Below are positions 27,049 through 35,499 of a stretch of 64,000 bases of DNA, piece after piece. The stretch is from Symbiodinium natans (Eukaryota; Sar; Dinophyceae; Suessiales; Symbiodiniaceae). Every line of letters starts with the position of its first letter. The stretch's first letter is position 1. The DNA lies in the NCBI GenBank assembly GCA_905221605.1, contig CAJNDS010000224.1, positions 60,001 through 124,000 of the forward strand. The letters are read 5' to 3'. The position numbers and the translations under genes are program-made. Below the pieces are notes generated by a model. That model was not told the DNA's origin and did not search any database. It saw only the letters and a program-made list of their open reading frames with translations.

Positions 27049-30000
27049 GGACTCCGCGGGGAGAGGACCGACCCGACCCCTCCTTATCGCGACCCAGCCA
27101 TGCATCAAGGGTCCGACAACCTGGCAGCAGCCAGGAGCACAAAGCAGAGGAAGACCTGCAAGTGACCGTCAGCAAGTTTCCTCGGGTGAGGCCTCCGCCT
27201 CCTGCCCGTCGCCAGCGCAACGAACAGGGCCAGGAACTCAACGACACTCGCCGGCAAGTCACGTATGCGCAAGGGACCAAGACTGCCAATGGACCGGGGC
27301 GGTTAGGCCAGAGCCACAATCCCGGAAAGGAGCACAGGCAGCCTGGTCAGCTCGCACTTCCGGCTCCAGCTGGAACAGAAGCCCCTGCCGGTCGGATGAG
27401 CGCATGGAAAAAGGAAACTCCTCGCAAGCAAGGGGAGTCACGCCGCAACTGGAAGAAACGAGTCTTCCAGCAACACCTACAGGGGGGCAAAAGCAGGGAG
27501 GACAGTCCACTCAGCGTGGACATGGACGATCTGTAACTCACACCCCGCATTTTGCGGGAAACCCTTCAAGCGTCCAGAGCACCAGCCTGGTCATTCAGGG
27601 ATTGCCAGGTGCCGGTGCGGGGGTGCTGCAGGGTGGTTTTGTCAATGATGGTCAGCCTGCCATGAGCACAGGTTCCTCACCTAGTGTGGCGCCAATGTCC
27701 GGGATGCCTTCCAAGCCGCTGCCCCTGTCAATCTCTCACTGGCGTGAGACGTTTGGCGGTGAGTCGCAACAGACAGCCACGCTGCTAGAGTTGACACTTT
27801 GGCTTTTTGAAGCACTCAGGTCATGCCCAAAAGGTGTGGGCGTTCTCGCCAGAAAGAGTTTATCGTCAGTTGCTGTGCCACCGGAAGTGAGGGAGAGGAA
27901 CCGCGACCTACTGCCTCTACCCTTGCCTTCCTTGAGTAACCTGAGTAGCTTGCAGTGCCTGTTGCAGGGCACATACCCTAAACTCACATTGTGGGAGTCA
28001 GTAGCTGCGTGGCTGAAAGGACCCAAACGACGCCAGCAAAAGAAGGATCGGGCCATCAGAGTTTGTTGCGAGGTTTGGGAGTGGATTGTCTGCTTCTCTT
28101 TGAATGGCGAATTCAGTGGCTGGCAGCCCTGTCGGCGACGGCCACACGTGACAGCAACAATAGGGCAAACCAAAGCTTTAACCGCCATGCGTGAAGCAAT
28201 AGCGCACTTCTGCTCTTCGCCTGCCCTGCAGGTCACATTGCCAAACTTCGGGGAGTTGATCAAATCCCGGCGCATCAGCTATGACAACGAGGAGGTGTCG
28301 GTTGCCTTGCCTCTTGTTTTGGGGGAGCTAGTGCCTGGTTTGCCTAGAACAGGGGTTGCTGGGTCCCTGCTCGCTGTTGATTTTGCGACGGGGGTAGTTC
28401 AGGACTGGCTGTCAAAACCGGAAGAGGCACTTCTTCCCTGTGAACGCTGGCCCTCAAAAATCCCCAAAGCCCGTATTCAGTGCAGCTATGAAGAGTGGTG
28501 CCGAGTAGCCCAGCACATGCATCAGCTGGGTATTCTCAGGGCCATCGACAAAGCAGACATTCTTCATGTTAACGGGAGGCCTGTTTTAAATGGTGCATTC
28601 GCAGTCCTGAAGAAGGGCGAGCCAAGCGAGGGGTTCCGTAGGGTAACCCGTTTCATTATGAACATGGTTCCCGGGAACACATATCAAAGACCTCTTCGCG
28701 AGGAAGTGGCGACTCTGGCAGGCGCTCCAACCTGGTCTAACATTGTGTTGCAGAGCGGGGAAGTCCTGCTCTGGTCATCGGAAGATCAGAAGGGTGCCTT
28801 CTACGCGTGGCAGCTCCCGTCAGGATGGGGCAAATACATGACGTTTCATTGGCCCGTGCCATGTGAGCTTTTAGGCCTTGCGGGAACAGGCAAAACGCAT
28901 GTCTGTGCGGCAGTTATTCCCATGGGTTGGGTCAACGCCGTTCCATTGTTTCAACATCTGCATAGACAACTCGGACTGAACCCAGCCTGTGGGGCTGACC
29001 TCCCGCCTGATTTTGAGTGGAGGCGTGACCGCCCCTGGCCCCTGCAGGCGCAGTCCTGGTACCAGTACTATCTGGACGATTTCGACGCGGTGGAGATATT
29101 CGAGCCGGAGACAGCGCCTCCAGAGGGGAGTCCTGCGGATTTTCAACTCCAACAACGGCGCGCGTACAGCTTGGCAGGCGTGCAAATTGCTACTGACAAA
29201 ACTGTGCAGAGAGCAACAAAAGTCGAACGCATGGGCGGCTCGGTTGACGGAGTCGTTGGCCGAGTAGGCGTTACTGCAAGTAAGATGCTGGAAATCCTAG
29301 CCTTTGCTCGGTATGTCTTGGGGCGTCAGCGCCTCGGCAGCGGGGTTTGGTTAATGCTACTGGGACGCCTTGTACGCATTTTCGAGTTTAGGAGGCCGCT
29401 CCTAGGTGTACTTAACCGGGTGTGGGAGCACGGATCTCTGCAGCGGCTGGTGTGGCTGCGACAGAAGGATGCAGACGAAGTTCTCATTGCCTTAAGCTTG
29501 CTGCCCTTAGCGTTTTCTGACCTCCGGGCCCCTATCTCTGATATGGTGACTGTGAGTGATGCATCTATGGAAGGCGGTGGTCACTGTCGCAGTGCAGGAT
29601 TAACGGAGGCTGGTCAGCAGGCACTGGACTCGGCCTCTCGCGATGGGACGCATGCTTTTCACCCATTGGGTTCCATGCAGCATGGTAGGCAAGTCTCCTC
29701 CGGGGCGCCTAGAGTATTCGTGATATCACTCTTTGATGGCATCGGCGCACTCATGGTGGCGTTAACGCAATTGCCTGTTCTGGTGATAGGATATGCAGCT
29801 GCAGAGCGGGATGCCGACAGCAAGAAGCTGGTGAGGAAGCGCTGGCCGGGTGTGCTGGAGCTAGGTCCGGTGGAGCACCTTACCTCCAACTTGCTAGAAC
29901 AGGTATTCACGTCTGCGGGTTACGAGTATGACTTTGTGTTAGTGGGTGTCAGCAGTCCTTGTCAAAGCCTCGTTGCGGGCAGCAAGGATCAGCGGGCTGA

Positions 30001-30079
30001 TGCTGTCAAATTGCAGCTGTTCCACGAGGGGTTGCGTGTAATCAAAAATGCGCGAGAAGCGCAGTCTAAACCTGGGTGA
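27008..30079 (+). CDS. DIRS-type reverse transcriptase, first RNase H strand and N-terminal half of a C5 DNA methyltransferase
   Basis: 1023 codons, +1 relative to gag. No good ATG lies at the beginning (the listed first codon is GTG), so expression by frameshift or internal start is likely. The N-terminal 200 residues are low-complexity. RT: RVTRFIMNMVPGN, SSEDQKGAFYAW and the active site YYLDDFDAV with D690/D691. The thumb and connection follow (VDGVVGRVGVTASKM, FEFRRPLLGVL), then VTVSDASMEGGG (D851), the first RNase H Asp. Next comes a C5-methyltransferase: motif I SLFDGIGAL (about 907-915) and motif IV SSPCQSL with catalytic Cys985. The frame breaks near 30065 where motif VI (ENV) is expected. 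The product would copy element RNA and, if intact, methylate cytosines. Confidence 0.85.
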   Translation: MKPSWTRPCASRARDSAGRGPTRPLLIATQPCIKGPTTWQQPGAQSRGRPASDRQQVSSGEASASCPSPAQRTGPGTQRHSPASHVCARDQDCQWTGAVRPEPQSRKGAQAAWSARTSGSSWNRSPCRSDERMEKGNSSQARGVTPQLEETSLPATPTGGQKQGGQSTQRGHGRSVTHTPHFAGNPSSVQSTSLVIQGLPGAGAGVLQGGFVNDGQPAMSTGSSPSVAPMSGMPSKPLPLSISHWRETFGGESQQTATLLELTLWLFEALRSCPKGVGVLARKSLSSVAVPPEVRERNRDLLPLPLPSLSNLSSLQCLLQGTYPKLTLWESVAAWLKGPKRRQQKKDRAIRVCCEVWEWIVCFSLNGEFSGWQPCRRRPHVTATIGQTKALTAMREAIAHFCSSPALQVTLPNFGELIKSRRISYDNEEVSVALPLVLGELVPGLPRTGVAGSLLAVDFATGVVQDWLSKPEEALLPCERWPSKIPKARIQCSYEEWCRVAQHMHQLGILRAIDKADILHVNGRPVLNGAFAVLKKGEPSEGFRRVTRFIMNMVPGNTYQRPLREEVATLAGAPTWSNIVLQSGEVLLWSSEDQKGAFYAWQLPSGWGKYMTFHWPVPCELLGLAGTGKTHVCAAVIPMGWVNAVPLFQHLHRQLGLNPACGADLPPDFEWRRDRPWPLQAQSWYQYYLDDFDAVEIFEPETAPPEGSPADFQLQQRRAYSLAGVQIATDKTVQRATKVERMGGSVDGVVGRVGVTASKMLEILAFARYVLGRQRLGSGVWLMLLGRLVRIFEFRRPLLGVLNRVWEHGSLQRLVWLRQKDADEVLIALSLLPLAFSDLRAPISDMVTVSDASMEGGGHCRSAGLTEAGQQALDSASRDGTHAFHPLGSMQHGRQVSSGAPRVFVISLFDGIGALMVALTQLPVLVIGYAAAERDADSKKLVRKRWPGVLELGPVEHLTSNLLEQVFTSAGYEYDFVLVGVSSPCQSLVAGSKDQRADAVKLQLFHEGLRVIKNAREAQSKPG

Positions 30080-31277
30080 CCTACCTGAAGACATTGTCAG
30101 AAGCTTCAATGCCACCCTGCAGGTCAAGCCATTCCACATATGCGCTTCTTGGTTTTCCTACTGCGAGAGACCTCGCCTTTACTGGTGTTCCTGGGCGTGG
30201 ACATCTCGTGATGCCATTGCCCCGTACGATGAGGACGACCTCATGAGGCGCGTCAGGCCGCCTTGCTTTAGAAGGGGTCCACAGCACTGGGTTGAGCAAG
30301 GCAGCGTGTGGCTGCAGCAAGACAACACCTTGCTGCCGGCACTTTCGCAAGCCCATGTTTCTGTTCACCCCCCAAAACACGCCATTGTGCAAAATGCTTC
30401 AGCTGAAGCCATCAATCGTTGGAGAGCTCACTTGCACGTGTTCCCAGTCCAGCAGTTTGAAACCACGTGCCTTGTTCAGGACCCTGTGTCGGGGCTGAGG
30501 GTTCCTTCAGTCTGTGAAAGGGAACGGCTCATGGGGTTCCCTGAGGGTTATGTGACAACTGGGCTTAGCGATAAACTCTCTCAGCAGGAATTTTTCGTTC
30601 AAGCGTGTTGCATGTTAGGCAAAACGTTTCATGTGCCAACTCTAGCCTTGCTTTTGTTTCCAGTTCTGCAGCAATACGCAGCTTCAAAACTCACTTGGAA
30701 ACCTGAAACTTTGCACTGGCCCGGTACTGCTCCGGCTGGCTGGGTTAGTGAGCCAAGTTTTGTCCGTTCGCCACCAGAGAGTGAAGACAGCAAACGGCTT
30801 GTGCTGCAATACCTCAAACGGGCTGATAAGTCTGGCGCAGACGTGAGGGTTGAACTGGGCATTCCGTTCCGGTCTAAAGAGTGGCCCAGGAGCGGGCTGC
30901 AGGCTCGCTACTGGCGCTGGGCGGTAGTGCAAGGTTACCCCTGGAAGAACACGCACGCTCACATTAACCAACTTGAGCTTTCTGCAGTGCTGAATTGTTT
31001 TCGGTGGCGACTGAGGAAAGTGCAGAACCTGCGGGTTCGCTGCCTACACCTGGTAGACAGTCAGGTTTGCTGCAGTATTTTAGCTAAGGGCCGCACAAGC
31101 TCCCGTAAACTCCAGTTTGTCCTGCGAAAGCTGAATGCACTTTTGTTGACTGCAGGAGTGGTGCCGGCATTTGGGTATGTCCACAGCGCGGACAATCCTG
31201 CAGACCTGCCCTCACGATGGTTAAGCAGGACCCCCTCAAGAAAGCGCGTCAAGCGCAACGTCAAGGCTGCACGCTGA
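30048..31277 (+). CDS. C-terminal half of C5 DNA methyltransferase followed by the rest of RNase H
   Basis: Shifted frame relative to the RT ORF. It shows methyltransferase motif VIII (ERPRLYWCSW), motif IX-like CERERLMGFPEGY and motif X-like MLGKTFHVPTLA. RNase H landmarks follow: HINQLELSAV (Glu codon at 30975), HLVDSQV (Asp at 31056) and NPADLPSRW (Asp at 31203). Together with D851 of the upstream ORF these complete one RNase H fold, so the methyltransferase sits inside it. The ENV motif is not visible on either side of the frame change. This suggests a small deletion that disables the methyltransferase in this copy. No start codon of its own is needed if the ancestral ORF was continuous. 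Confidence 0.8.
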   Translation: MREKRSLNLGDLPEDIVRSFNATLQVKPFHICASWFSYCERPRLYWCSWAWTSRDAIAPYDEDDLMRRVRPPCFRRGPQHWVEQGSVWLQQDNTLLPALSQAHVSVHPPKHAIVQNASAEAINRWRAHLHVFPVQQFETTCLVQDPVSGLRVPSVCERERLMGFPEGYVTTGLSDKLSQQEFFVQACCMLGKTFHVPTLALLLFPVLQQYAASKLTWKPETLHWPGTAPAGWVSEPSFVRSPPESEDSKRLVLQYLKRADKSGADVRVELGIPFRSKEWPRSGLQARYWRWAVVQGYPWKNTHAHINQLELSAVLNCFRWRLRKVQNLRVRCLHLVDSQVCCSILAKGRTSSRKLQFVLRKLNALLLTAGVVPAFGYVHSADNPADLPSRWLSRTPSRKRVKRNVKAAR

Positions 31278-32143
31278 AAGATTCGCTAGTTAGTTCCCAA
31301 ATGCGGCGTCGCTACGCCTCTGCAGTCGCGGTTCTGCTGGAGTTTTGGAAGTTGCATCAATGTGGGCCACGCGTCTTGGAGCAAGTGGATGCAGCAGTGG
31401 CAATGTTTCTAGAGCACGTCTTTTCCGAAGGCGAACATAAATCGCTCAGCAATGACACGTTGGCCGGATTGCAGTTTTTCATGCCGTCAATCAGAAAGCG
31501 ACTGCACTACTCATGGAAGCTGTGCAAAGTTTGGCATCGCATTGAGCCGCCTCAGCGAGCAGTCCCCATTAATCCGCACTTGCTGGCAGGTTTCGCGGGA
31601 TTAGCGTGGGCTGGTGGCTATAGGGCAATAGCTGCTGCTTTGTTGGTGGGTTTTGATGCCATGTTGCGCACCGGCGAACTGTTGCAGGTCAGGATGCAGC
31701 ACATTTCTTTCATCAAAGGTCGGGCTGTCCTTTGTTTGCCTTCCACAAAAACGTCTAAGCGCTCGGGCAACCAGGAGATGGTTGTTGTGGAGAGCGTTTT
31801 GGCTAATGCAGCGCTGCGGTGCGTTGTTTGTGAATCCTCCGGCCTGCTCTTGCCTGACGGAGCAGCTCACTTCCGAAAAGTCTTTCATGCTTTGTGTCGT
31901 GCTTTTGATCTTGATTTTCACGTCACGCCGTACTCCTTGCGTAGGGGCGGTGCCACGTATGCCTTCCTGCTGCATGGTAGCATGGAAAAGTGTTTGTTGC
32001 GTGGCCGTTGGGCCAGCTCTTCTTCAGCCAGAATCTATCTGGCCGATGCGATTGCCACAGTTCGTTTCCTGCAGCTGTCACCCAAGCAGCTGGGTTTGGC
32101 CGCTGCTGCAGCAGAGGCCCTTAAGCTGAATCTCGGCCTCTAG
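31217..32143 (+). CDS. Tyrosine recombinase of the DIRS element
   Basis: ATG at 31217, 308 residues, overlapping the RNase H ORF by 61 bp. The N-terminus is helical and DNA-binding-like (SLVSSQMRRRYASAV). Catalytic landmarks: R151 in MLRTGELLQVR, Lys in STKTSKRSG, R242 in PYSLRRGGAT (the usual HxxR position is Tyr), W in RGRWASSS and candidate nucleophile Y274 in ARIYLADA. These fit DIRS-order recombinases, which integrate a circular intermediate instead of using a DDE integrase. The frame is intact to its stop just before B1. Confidence 0.85.
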   Translation: MVKQDPLKKARQAQRQGCTLKDSLVSSQMRRRYASAVAVLLEFWKLHQCGPRVLEQVDAAVAMFLEHVFSEGEHKSLSNDTLAGLQFFMPSIRKRLHYSWKLCKVWHRIEPPQRAVPINPHLLAGFAGLAWAGGYRAIAAALLVGFDAMLRTGELLQVRMQHISFIKGRAVLCLPSTKTSKRSGNQEMVVVESVLANAALRCVVCESSGLLLPDGAAHFRKVFHALCRAFDLDFHVTPYSLRRGGATYAFLLHGSMEKCLLRGRWASSSSARIYLADAIATVRFLQLSPKQLGLAAAAAEALKLNLGL

Positions 32144-32162
32144 GCCAAATTTCGGGGTCCGT

Positions 32163-32385
32163 GGATAAGGATTCATTCTTTGTCCAAATCCCTCTGTTTG
32201 AGTATGCCCGGAGTTGCATTGTGTCTAGCCGGGCTGCCCGGGCTGGAGGAAAGGATTTGAGACATGTGAAATCTTTGTACCAGACTGCATCTCTATTCCT
32301 CGACCAAAATCGGTCAATTCAGAGACGCAGTTCAAGTGACCAACCCCTGGCACAGCAAAAGAGTTCTGTGCGAAGTGAATCTCCA
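32163..32385 (+). repeat. Split direct repeat B1
   Basis: 223 bp starting GGATAAGGATTCATTC and ending GAAGTGAATCTCCA. It differs from B2 at two positions noticed (CCAGACTG/CCGGACTG and TTCAAGTG/TTCCAGTG). It is immediately followed by A2. Confidence 0.9.
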
Positions 32386-32471
32386 TGAATAGCTGCATTT
32401 GCGTATATGTAGATGAGCGGAGTGTTTGTAGTTGCGGTGCCGCATCTCTATCTCCGCAGTTTTTGTTCATC
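32386..32471 (+). repeat. Split direct repeat A2
   Basis: Identical by eye to A1 over 86 bp. The B1-A2 junction is what a circle junction of the element would look like. 53 bp of unique, C-rich DNA separate it from B2. Confidence 0.9.
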
Positions 32472-32524
32472 CCGGCCCGGCCCTCCCATTCGCACGCTTG
32501 CGTGGCATTGGGTTGCTGGATAGG

Positions 32525-32747
32525 GGATAAGGATTCATTCTTTGTCCAAATCCCTCTGTTTGAGTATGCCCGGAGTTGCATTGTGTCTAGCCGGGCTGCC
32601 CGGGCTGGAGGAAAGGATTTGAGACATGTGAAATCTTTGTACCGGACTGCATCTCTATTCCTCGACCAAAATCGGTCAATTCAGAGACGCAGTTCCAGTG
32701 ACCAACCCCTGGCACAGCAAAAGAGTTCTGTGCGAAGTGAATCTCCA
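32525..32747 (+). repeat. Split direct repeat B2
   Basis: Second copy of B, forming the right end of the element, followed by AAGTCAGGTT (with the last base of B2 completing the 11-bp flank repeat). Confidence 0.9.
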
Positions 32748-32757
32748 AAGTCAGGTT

Positions 32758-33694
32758 ATTAAAGTGGTCCTTAAGACTCTTTTTGGTTCAAAATTTCTTT
32801 TGGAGTCCATGAGTCTCTGGAGTCGCTGGATCGGTCCTGTTGGTCTGTGTCTTTTTTCGGTGGTCTTGGTGCTGATTTTTCTCCTTACTCTGAGTCTTGC
32901 CTTGTCCTATTCAGCTGCTGATGGAGTGAAGAGGCTGCCTTGAGTCGCTTGGATCTTTCTCTCTTCAGCCTTCTGGCCAATCTTGGTTGGTCCCTCTTCC
33001 TTGGTCAACCAAGTGTCCGGTCTTGGGTCCTGGAGTTCTTGGGTCTGTTGATTGTTGGTTGTTTTTCGTGTTTTGCTTTTTAATCTCCTGTCTATTCTCT
33101 CTCTGCATTTGTTGTCTGTTTCATGTTTGTGTCCATGTTTCTTAGATGTTGCTGGTCGGATCTGTTCCAACAGATTCCGAAGTTGTGTGCTTGGGCTTCA
33201 GTCCTTTGAGTCTCTCCCTTGTTGTGAGTTGTGGTGGTCCCTCAGCTTCTGGTCGATTGGGTCCCCTGGTTTGTTTCTTGTCATTTGAGATCGATCTTGG
33301 TAGTCGGTCTTGGGTCCATTATTGGTTTTTTTGGTATTTTGGCCTTCCTTTAGTTCAACTCGGTTGGTGATTTGGCATGTTTCTTTGTGGGTCCGTCGGT
33401 CCTTGCGGTCGTCGGTTGTCCTGTATCGTGTGTCTCTGTGTCGTGTGTGTTGGTTCTCTCAATGCAGTTTCCAAAAGTACGAAATGGAGCAAGTTTGGGG
33501 ACCAGAATTGGGGGTGCCTGCAACCATGAATTTCTGGCAACGCACGTCTGGCCCCCCAAAGTAGGCCGTTCTTAGGGAACTCAATGCAAGAGGTGAAACG
33601 GAGCAGGTGCGAAAACCAAAGCAAACACACACCAAAACAAACACAAAACATAACCACCAACCAGCAGCAACCCGAAGAGCAGAGCACCAAGAGT
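32758..33694. other. T-rich non-coding spacer
   Basis: Strongly T/GT-rich DNA without a supported gene, continuing the composition of 24816-25468. The right end (33590-33690) is A/C-rich and, read on the minus strand, resembles the GT-rich DNA and CTC(C/T)GTTTCACC word following the repeat at 24690. Confidence 0.5.
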
Positions 33695-33830
33695 CTACGT
33701 GTCCCCCGCGCTCAGTACTCGAAGTCGTCGCAGAAGTCCAGGTGTAATCGAGCAGCGCAGAGCATACGGGGGGTCGCAAAATGCGAGGGTATGCCAGATC
33801 ATCAAAACCACCATCATGTAGACAGATGCA
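33695..33830 (-). repeat. Inverted copy of the approximately 130-bp dispersed repeat
   Basis: On the minus strand it reads CATGATGGTGGTTTTG..GATCTGGCA..CGCATTTTGCGA..GAGTACTGAG, as at 23785 and 24690 on the plus strand. Similarity continues for roughly another 100 bp into GT-rich sequence. Confidence 0.7.
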
Positions 33831-33879
33831 AGAAGGTCAGCTGGCAAGCTGTAGTTCGAACTCCCACAAGTCCACGGAC

Positions 33880-34050
33880 AAAGGCAAAAGCTTTGCAGGC
33901 CTGGGCGGAGGCCGCCAGGCACACGAATCAGCAACTTGGCGTTAATGCGTTTGCGCGGATTTTGCTTCAAGGCTCGCAAACACTGGGACACCGCCAATAT
34001 CAAGAATTTACGCCAGGACCACCGGTTCACTTCCAAATCTTTTCGGGTAA
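33880..34050 (+). pseudogene. Relic of the helicase ORF C-terminus
   Basis: Encodes ALQAWAEAARHTNQQ, then ILLQGSQTLGHRQYQEF, matching ALQAWAAAAKHTDVE and ITLQGTETLGQRHYQEF in the 17188-22551 ORF (DNA about 21520-21690). It is a short truncated fragment with no complete reading frame. Confidence 0.75.
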
Positions 34051-34176
34051 GCCAATCATGGAAGGTGACAGCTAACTTGCAGTTCGGACTGGATCATGCT
34101 CACAAAGCTCTTACTTAGTTCTACAGGGCATCAGGAGCACCATGACTGCCACTGGGCAAACATATCAGCGGATTGT

Positions 34177-34300
34177 CACGGCGGTCGCAGCAGTGAGCTT
34201 GCGCATTGGGTGGGTGGCCATTTGGCCTGGCTGGCACACCACTTGCAAGATCTCTCGAGGCGCCCACCTGGACCACTGGCAGCCGCCTGTTTGTGGCTGC
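34177..34300 (+). pseudogene. Relic of the 230-residue protein gene, N-terminal part
   Basis: ELAHWVGGHLAWLAHHLQDLS and RRPPGPL match the protein at 10788-11480 (DNA about 11029-11180), with an internal deletion between the two blocks. It ends near 34300 where the similarity switches to the minus strand. Confidence 0.75.
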
Positions 34301-34309
34301 AATGCAGGA

Positions 34310-34606
34310 GCAGACAAGCCGTCTGGTAACATCCAAGCAGGCGGGAAGAAGTAGTACCACCGCATTAGCTGCAATCATTAGCTTCACCACAGTCTGCGTT
34401 CGGCCGCGACACCACAAAGGGAAGAGTTGCATTGCCATGGTGCCACGTGTTGTCACGGCCAGCGATGAGCGGCAGGGCAACGAGAGTTGGCGGCTGCTGT
34501 CAGTGCACGGAGGGCAAGGAAGAGGAAGACTGGGCAGTCTTACCTGAGAGCCATCAACCAAGACGAAACACAGCGCGTAAAATGCGTAAAAACTCATTGT
34601 GCGCAC
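34310..34606 (-). pseudogene. Relic of the alpha/beta-hydrolase-like gene, inverted
   Basis: Minus-strand reading gives GSQVRLPSLPLPCP near 34530-34575, HGNATLPFVVS-like DNA near 34430 and PPAWMLPDG near 34330. These match the 11700-12110 region in order. It belongs to a segment of about 590 bp inverted relative to its neighbours. Confidence 0.65.
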
Positions 34607-34639
34607 CGCAGCCCTTGTTCATCAAGAAAGCAGGCTATT

Positions 34640-34870
34640 CACTCAAGATGATGGGATCGTTTTTGGGGAACCGCTTCAGAGACTGCTTGTAAGAGCAGTG
34701 CGGCTTGACTATCCGTCAGTCGCCAAGCCAGTCGAAGATGTTGCTCAAGGTGGGCCTTGATCAAGTACAGCGGAAAATGATGGGTCTTGCCCACTCCAAG
34801 ACCGCCATTTGGTTTGCAAACACCTTGGGATTGCTGGCTTGGGTGCTCTCTTAAACCTTGCGCGGGCTCA
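34640..34870 (-). pseudogene. Relic of the 230-residue protein gene, C-terminal part, inverted
   Basis: Minus-strand FPLYLIKAHLEQHLRLAWR and LLLQAVSEAVP match FPIYLIKAHLEQHLLLAWR and LLLQAMSDAVP of the 10788-11480 protein. Together with the adjacent hydrolase relic it forms the inverted segment. Confidence 0.75.
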
Positions 34871-35048
34871 AAGTTAGAGGGGTGCATTGATCATGTGGCA
34901 AACTTGTCATTGGTTTCTCATGTTGATCTTTGCCGTTAGGCAACTTTTCGCTTTCCACGCCCGAGGGAGATTTGTGCCTTTGCTTCTGTTAGTTTAGTTT
35001 CAGCTCGCCCACCGTTGTATCGGAGTCTGCAGTTTGCTGCCATACAGC

Positions 35049-35480
35049 CATGGATGCCTACGCGTGTCAGCAGTACGTGCTGCAAGCCGGGTCGCAGGTA
35101 CTTTATGTCTTTGTTGCTCAGCGGGGCCCCTCACCGCGCTTGCTACTGCAGGGACCAGCGATATAGCGATGACCAAACCCATGCAGGCAGGGATTATCCT
35201 GCCCACAGAGGCAGATGCAACGGGCTGGAACCACTACTTCCCAAGGGAGGTGCAGCACCTCTTGCGTTTGGATTGCTCTGCCTTTTTGCGCAACTCGATC
35301 TGCTTGCGGAGCAAGCCACTGTTTGCTGTTTTCTCTTGCATGCAGGGCGGCCAGGCATAGGCAACATGCCGCATCGCAGTGCCCTGACGGGTCGTGTGCT
35401 TGCTGCACCTGTGTGTGCACCGCCCGTTGGCGCCGTCACTTCCTCTCCATGGTTCGCGCAGTTGCCGGACACGAAGCGGG
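35049..35480 (+). pseudogene. Relic of the 262-residue protein gene
   Basis: Begins MDAYACQQYVLQAGSQ and, after frame changes, keeps GTSDIAMTKPMQAGIILP, WNHYFPREVQHLL and SAFLRNS, matching the protein at 13155-13931. Several frameshifts prevent a full-length product. Confidence 0.75.
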
Positions 35481-35499
35481 TAGAGAGGTAGCCCTGCCT

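Larger units (their letters stand above)
25469..32747 (+). mobile_element. DIRS/Ngaro-like tyrosine-recombinase retrotransposon with DNA methyltransferase
   Basis: Architecture A1 - gag - RT - RNase H/DNMT - tyrosine recombinase - B1 - A2 - B2. A is an identical 86-bp repeat (25469-25554 and 32386-32471). B is a 223-bp repeat (32163-32385 and 32525-32747) with two differences noticed. B1 abuts A2 exactly. Split direct repeats of this kind are known from Ngaro/PAT-type DIRS-order elements and permit replication through a circle. Low divergence between repeats and long open frames suggest a young insertion. Flanks carry AAAGTCAGGTT on both sides. Confidence 0.85.

Noticed and set aside
25469-32747. 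LTR retrotransposon (gypsy or copia) interpretation of the RT-bearing element
   Set aside because: There is no DDE integrase and no simple pair of LTRs. The repeats are split (A and B) and a tyrosine recombinase is present.
24690-33830. DNA transposon with terminal inverted repeats
   Set aside because: The inverted blocks are also present as a direct extra copy at 23785, no transposase lies between them, and no target duplication was seen at their outer edges.
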